Below are positions 14,913 through 18,642 of a DNA stretch of 18,642 bases, piece by piece. The stretch spans positions 1 through 18,642 of the forward strand of contig VAZZ01000311.1 in NCBI GenBank assembly GCA_005884715.1, written 5' to 3'. The stretch comes from Alphaproteobacteria bacterium. GTDB lineage: Bacteria; Pseudomonadota; Alphaproteobacteria; Rhizobiales; Aestuariivirgaceae. The notes below the pieces were generated by a model. That model saw only the letters and a program-made list of their open reading frames with translations. It was not told the DNA's origin and searched no databases. The position numbers and the translations under genes were made by a program. The first letter of the stretch is position 1. Each line of letters opens with the position of its first letter.

Positions 14913-14947
14913 CCGGAGCCCGTCCGTAGCGGAATTCGACGCTCCGG
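14913..14947. other. 7-bp inverted repeat in the rne/amiC intergenic region
   Basis: CCGGAGC (14913-14919) and GCTCCGG (14941-14947) are perfect inverted arms around a 21-base loop that can itself form a small CCG/CGG pairing. It lies 33 bases from the previous stem-loop. It could be part of a structured leader RNA or a protein-binding site. Confidence 0.4.
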
Positions 14948-15111
14948 CGGCTTTGCGTTCGGACCTAGGTCCCGCTCGACCCGCACGGAGGGTTACATTG
15001 CTGTTTAGGGAGACATCGGCGCTTTTGCAAGCTTGGCCGTGTAACCTTAGGGAAATATTTCGGCGGCTTTGGAAACTTTAGGTTAACCACCAGCCCGCTA
15101 GGCTCGCGGTG

Positions 15112-16464
15112 ATGATTTGGGTTCCGAAGGTCATGCCGGTTTTTCCACATAAAATTTGGGGTTTAGGTGTACTTTTTAGTGTGATCCTTATGCTCGCGGC
15201 GGTCACGGGGCCCGCCTGCGTCCGGGCCGAACAAGTGACCGCAGTGGCCGCCCGCCTGGCCGGTGATGACGGCAAGATTCGTTTCGTCCTGGATATGACC
15301 CGGCCCGTCAGCTACAGCGTCTATGTCCTGCCCGATCCCTATCGTGTGATCATCGATCTTCCCGATGTCGGCTTTAACCTGGCGCCCAATGCCGGTGGAC
15401 AGGGCCTCGGACTGGTCAGCGCCTATCGCTTTGGCCCCCTCGGCAATGGCCGCTCCCGCGTTGTGATCGATGCCACGGACCCGGTCCTCATAGGTAAATC
15501 ATTCCTGGTGAGGCCCGAGGGAGGCCAGCCCGCGCGGCTCGTCGTTGATCTGGTCAAGACCGATGAAAAGACCTTCATGATAGCGCATGCGGCCGACCAG
15601 GCAGCCCGCCCTATTTTGGCGCCCATCGAACCTGCCGGGGAAACGCGGGAGGGCTCAGCCGAGGACAGTGTACAAACAGCGACGGCCATGCGCTTGCCGG
15701 AACCGAAGCCCGGCACTGAGCCGGCTCCCGCTGCAAAGGAGCGCGCCATGCCGCCAAAGCGGGCCGATGGCCGGCGCGTCATCGTCATCGATCCGGGTCA
15801 CGGGGGCATCGATCCGGGGGCGATCGGTGTCCGCCGCACCAAGGAGAAAGATGCCGTGCTGGCGTTCAGCCTGGCACTGCGCGATCGCCTCAAGGCCAAC
15901 CCTGATTATCAGGTGGTGATGACGCGCGACACCGATACGTTCCTCTCGCTCAAGCAGCGTGTCGCGGTGGCCCGCCAGAACCAGGCCGACTTGTTCATTG
16001 CCGTTCATGCCGACACCGTTCGCGGTGCATCCGTCAGGGGCGCCACACTCTATACGCTGTCGGAAAAGGCCTCTGACGCCGAAGCGGAAGCCCTGGCGCA
16101 AAAGGAAAATCGTTCCGACATCATCGGCGGCGTCGATCTTGGCGGCTCGAATGAAGAAGTGACCGACATCCTGATCGAACTCGCCCAGCGCGAAACGAAG
16201 AATCATTCGACCTTCTTCGCCAAGAAGGCGGCAAACCAGTTGCAGCTCATCACACATATGACCGGCAAGCCGACTCGCTCGGCGGGATTTGTCGTGTTGA
16301 AGGCGCCTGATGTGCCCTCGGTGCTGCTCGAACTCGGTTATCTGTCGAACAGGGCGGATGAACTTCTTCTGATGTCCCCCAAATGGCAAGCCCAAGTGAC
16401 CCAGGCCATGGCGAAAGCGATCGACGCTTATTTCTCGACCGAGATCGCGGCGCAGCAACAGTAG
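15112..16464 (+). CDS. amiC: N-acetylmuramoyl-L-alanine amidase, AMIN + Amidase_3 (AmiC type)
   Basis: This 450-residue periplasmic enzyme cleaves the amide bond between N-acetylmuramic acid and the peptide stem of peptidoglycan, chiefly in daughter-cell separation. An N-terminal hydrophobic signal sequence spans about residues 16-39. An AMIN domain (about 41-150) targets it to the envelope or septum. A Pro/Ala/Glu-rich linker (about 160-220) leads to a zinc amidase domain. The zinc ligands and catalytic residues are visible: H230 in VIDPGHGGIDPGA, E245 in TKEKDAVL, H299 in LFIAVHAD, and the Glu in SVLLELGYLSN near the end. A GTG start three bases upstream (15109) and an in-frame ATG at 15133 are alternatives. 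The PBP1A gene begins 167 bases downstream, giving a cell-wall gene pair. Confidence 0.94.
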   Translation: MIWVPKVMPVFPHKIWGLGVLFSVILMLAAVTGPACVRAEQVTAVAARLAGDDGKIRFVLDMTRPVSYSVYVLPDPYRVIIDLPDVGFNLAPNAGGQGLGLVSAYRFGPLGNGRSRVVIDATDPVLIGKSFLVRPEGGQPARLVVDLVKTDEKTFMIAHAADQAARPILAPIEPAGETREGSAEDSVQTATAMRLPEPKPGTEPAPAAKERAMPPKRADGRRVIVIDPGHGGIDPGAIGVRRTKEKDAVLAFSLALRDRLKANPDYQVVMTRDTDTFLSLKQRVAVARQNQADLFIAVHADTVRGASVRGATLYTLSEKASDAEAEALAQKENRSDIIGGVDLGGSNEEVTDILIELAQRETKNHSTFFAKKAANQLQLITHMTGKPTRSAGFVVLKAPDVPSVLLELGYLSNRADELLLMSPKWQAQVTQAMAKAIDAYFSTEIAAQQQ

Positions 16465-16631
16465 GCGCCGCCGATGTCTAAATGCGAAGGCGAATCGCGA
16501 CACCAGCCCGCCACATTTGGCTCTTAGCCATATGATCGCTAATTGATCGGGAATTGGGCAGGCGGCACAAAGCGTGCCAAGGGCAGGTTCAGTGAGTATT
16601 GTTGAGCCTTTCCGGCTGCCTCAGGGGCAAC

Positions 16632-18642
16632 ATGCTTAGATTTTTGGGTTGGCTGTTCACGGTAGGATTTATTGCATTTCTCGGCATTGCCGGCGGCGTG
16701 GGCTATGTGATCTGGGACATGTCGCAGGGCCTGCCCGATTACAAGCAGTTGGCTAAATATGAACCTCCGGTGATGACGCGCGTGCATGCGGTCGACGGCA
16801 CGCTGGTTGCCGAATATGCCGACCAGCGCCGCCTGTTCGTTCCAGTGAACGATATTCCAAAGAAGCTCATACAGGCTTTCATCTCGGCCGAAGACAAGAC
16901 CTTCTATCAGCATCAGGGGCTCGACTGGCCGGGTCTGGCCGCTGCCGGTCTGCGCTATCTGGAAGTCAAGCTCACCGGCAAGGGCCAGATCGTCGGCGCC
17001 TCCACCATCACCCAGCAGGTGACCAAGAACTTCCTCCTCACCAATGAACGCTCCGTCGAGCGCAAGGTGAAGGAAGCGATCCTGGCGCATCGTATCGAGC
17101 AGGCCTTCAACAAGGACCAGATTATCGAGCTCTATCTCAATGAGATATTCCTTGGTCTCAACTCCTATGGCGTTGCCGCGGCATCGCTCAATTATTTCGG
17201 CAAGTCGCTGAACGAGCTCTCGCTCGAAGAGATCGCCTATCTCGCGGCCCTGCCCAAGGGACCCAATAACTATCATCCGTTCCGGCAGACCAAGCGCGCC
17301 ATCGAACGGCGCAACTGGGTACTCGCAGAAATGTACAATAACGGCTACATCACCGCGGTCGAGCGCGACGCGGCGCAGGGCAAGCCGCTCGAAGTCAATC
17401 CGCGCCCCTTCGGCGCGCAGCTCTTCGCGGCCGAATCTTTTGCCGAAGAGGCGCGCCGCGAGCTGGTTCAGATCTATGGCGAAGACAAGCTGATGAGGGG
17501 CGGCCTGTCCGTGCGCACCACGCTCGATCCGAAGCTGCAGATCTATGCCCGCCAAGCGGTGGCGCGCGGCCTCATCACCTTCGATCGCAAGCGGGGCTAT
17601 CGCGGCGCCGTCAAGAACGTGCCCATCGAGGGTGACTGGGGCGAGATCCTCGGCAAGATGAAGGTGGCGGCCGATCTCGATCCCTGGCGGCTCGCCATCG
17701 TTCTTGAAGTGGACGAGGCAGGTGCCAAGGTCGGACTGCAGCCCAAGACTCTTATCTCTGGCGCCGTCGGGCGAGAGCGCGAAACCGGCACCGTGCCGGT
17801 CGCGCTGATGTCGTGGGCGCGCAAATATCTCGACGGCTCCAGGCTCGGGCCTGAGGTCAAGAAGGCAAATGACGTGCTGGCCGTGGGCGACATCATCTAT
17901 GTCGCGCCTGACAAGACGGCCGGTCTCTATCACCTCGTCCAAGTTCCCGATGTCGAGGGTGCGCTGGTGGCCATGGATCCGCATACCGGCCGCGTCCTGG
18001 CGCTGGTCGGCGGATTCTCCTATGGCAAGAGCCAGTTCAATCGTGCCGTGCAGGCGCTGCGCCAGCCGGGTTCCTCCTTCAAGCCTTTTGTCTATGCGGC
18101 CGCGCTCGACAATGGCTACACGCCGTCTTCGGTGATCCTCGACGCGCCGATCGAGTTCAAGATGTCCAACGGGGAGATCTGGAAGCCGAAGAACTACACC
18201 GACAAATATTATGGCCCCTCGACCTTGCGGCGCGGCATCGAACAGTCGCGCAATGTGATGACGGTCCGGCTCGCCAATGATCTCGGCATGAACAAGATCG
18301 GCGAACTGGCGCAACGCGTGGGCATTTATGACAAGGTTCCGAACCAGCTGTCCTATGCGCTGGGAGCCGGCGAAACCACGCTGCTCAAGATGACGACGGC
18401 CTACAGCATCATCGCCAATGGCGGCAAAAATATCGAGGCGACGGTGATCGACCGTGTGCAAGACCGCTATGGCAAGACCATCTACCGGCACGACAAGCGC
18501 GAATGCGGCCAATGCGGCAACCAGGTCTGGCAGAACCAGGCCGAGCCCGAATTGTTCGATATCCGCCCCGAGGTGATGAACCCCTATACCGCCTATCAGA
18601 TCACCTCGATGATGGAAGGCGTCGTCGAGCGCGGCACCGGAA
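16632..18642 (+). CDS. mrcA: Penicillin-binding protein 1A, class A (partial, runs off the window)
   Basis: This bifunctional peptidoglycan synthase polymerises glycan strands and crosslinks their peptides. An N-terminal membrane anchor (about residues 5-29) precedes the transglycosylase domain, with catalytic E87 in SAEDKTFYQHQG and the GASTITQQVTKN motif. An OB-like insert region follows (about 300-420), then the transpeptidase domain with SxxK at S481-K484 (PGSSFKPF) and the SxN motif in EQSRNVMTV. The frame is open to the end of the window (670 codons). It stops just before the expected KTG motif, so roughly the last 100-150 residues are missing. A CGQC pair (C625, C628) sits between the SxN and KTG motifs. 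The ATG at 16632 has AGGGG about 5 bases upstream. A long minus-strand open frame over this gene is a composition shadow. Confidence 0.96.
   Translation, partial: MLRFLGWLFTVGFIAFLGIAGGVGYVIWDMSQGLPDYKQLAKYEPPVMTRVHAVDGTLVAEYADQRRLFVPVNDIPKKLIQAFISAEDKTFYQHQGLDWPGLAAAGLRYLEVKLTGKGQIVGASTITQQVTKNFLLTNERSVERKVKEAILAHRIEQAFNKDQIIELYLNEIFLGLNSYGVAAASLNYFGKSLNELSLEEIAYLAALPKGPNNYHPFRQTKRAIERRNWVLAEMYNNGYITAVERDAAQGKPLEVNPRPFGAQLFAAESFAEEARRELVQIYGEDKLMRGGLSVRTTLDPKLQIYARQAVARGLITFDRKRGYRGAVKNVPIEGDWGEILGKMKVAADLDPWRLAIVLEVDEAGAKVGLQPKTLISGAVGRERETGTVPVALMSWARKYLDGSRLGPEVKKANDVLAVGDIIYVAPDKTAGLYHLVQVPDVEGALVAMDPHTGRVLALVGGFSYGKSQFNRAVQALRQPGSSFKPFVYAAALDNGYTPSSVILDAPIEFKMSNGEIWKPKNYTDKYYGPSTLRRGIEQSRNVMTVRLANDLGMNKIGELAQRVGIYDKVPNQLSYALGAGETTLLKMTTAYSIIANGGKNIEATVIDRVQDRYGKTIYRHDKRECGQCGNQVWQNQAEPELFDIRPEVMNPYTAYQITSMMEGVVERGTG

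Larger units (their letters stand above)
14576..15111. promoter_or_regulatory. Divergent rne/amiC intergenic region, 536 bp
   Basis: No gene is recognisable here; the short open frames present lack ribosome binding sites and family resemblance. The region must hold the promoters of the divergent rne and amiC genes. It contains two clear stem-loops (14849-14880 and 14913-14947), a small GGGT/ACCC hairpin near 14830, a perfect DnaA-box sequence (14775-14783) and an imperfect TAACCT/AGGTTA inverted repeat at roughly 15040-15090, close to amiC. The length suggests a long leader for rne, for amiC, or for both. Confidence 0.5.

Noticed and set aside
16539..18512. A 657-codon open frame on the minus strand opposite the PBP1A gene
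   Set aside because: The plus-strand frame has all PBP1A motifs. The antisense protein resembles no family and is His/Asp/Gly/Arg-rich, as expected for the shadow of a GC-rich gene.

Overview
The window looks like a chromosomal, housekeeping segment of a GC-rich alphaproteobacterium, most likely Hyphomicrobiales (Rhizobiales). Lineage-typical genes support this: an NDUFA12-type complex I subunit, a DUF2155 exported protein, the minus-strand series M48 protease, DsbA-like protein, aroQ, accB, accC and aat, and an RNase E whose tail ends in the alphaproteobacterial GWWSKR-type motif. I see no phage, IS element, CRISPR array, tRNA or rRNA.

Layout. Positions 1-520 hold no recognisable gene, only an intergenic inverted repeat. 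The plus-strand block 521-6879 carries a DedA/PAP2/LssY-C membrane protein, the NDUFA12-like subunit, mlaD, a SAM methyltransferase, a DUF2155 protein and an amidase-signature enzyme. mlaD, the methyltransferase and the DUF2155 gene are linked by 4-base ATGA overlaps. The minus-strand block 6886-14575 reads, in transcription order: rne, M48 protease with TPRs, DsbA/ScsC-like thiol oxidoreductase, aroQ, accB, accC, aat. A 536-bp divergent intergenic region follows, then the plus-strand cell-wall pair amiC (AMIN plus Amidase_3) and mrcA (class A PBP, cut by the window end).

How the genes work together. The products fall into envelope maintenance (MlaD, DedA/PAP2, M48 protease, DsbA-like, AmiC, PBP1A), fatty acid synthesis entry (AccB/AccC), the shikimate pathway (AroQ), N-degron tagging (Aat), respiration (NDUFA12) and RNA turnover (RNase E).

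Main anomaly. Between about 9.27 and 12.65 kb four neighbouring minus-strand genes are disrupted. aroQ lacks its C-terminal helix and stop and runs in frame into accB. accB has a one-base frameshift. The dsbA-like gene has two in-frame stops (TAA, TAG). rne has an in-frame TAA between its catalytic part and its tail. Several of these genes are normally essential, so consensus errors are the leading explanation, with real decay as the alternative. Two key-residue substitutions stand out: PSGH to PSGQ in the PAP2 domain and a Pro to His change in AccC. I found no convincing new multi-gene system.
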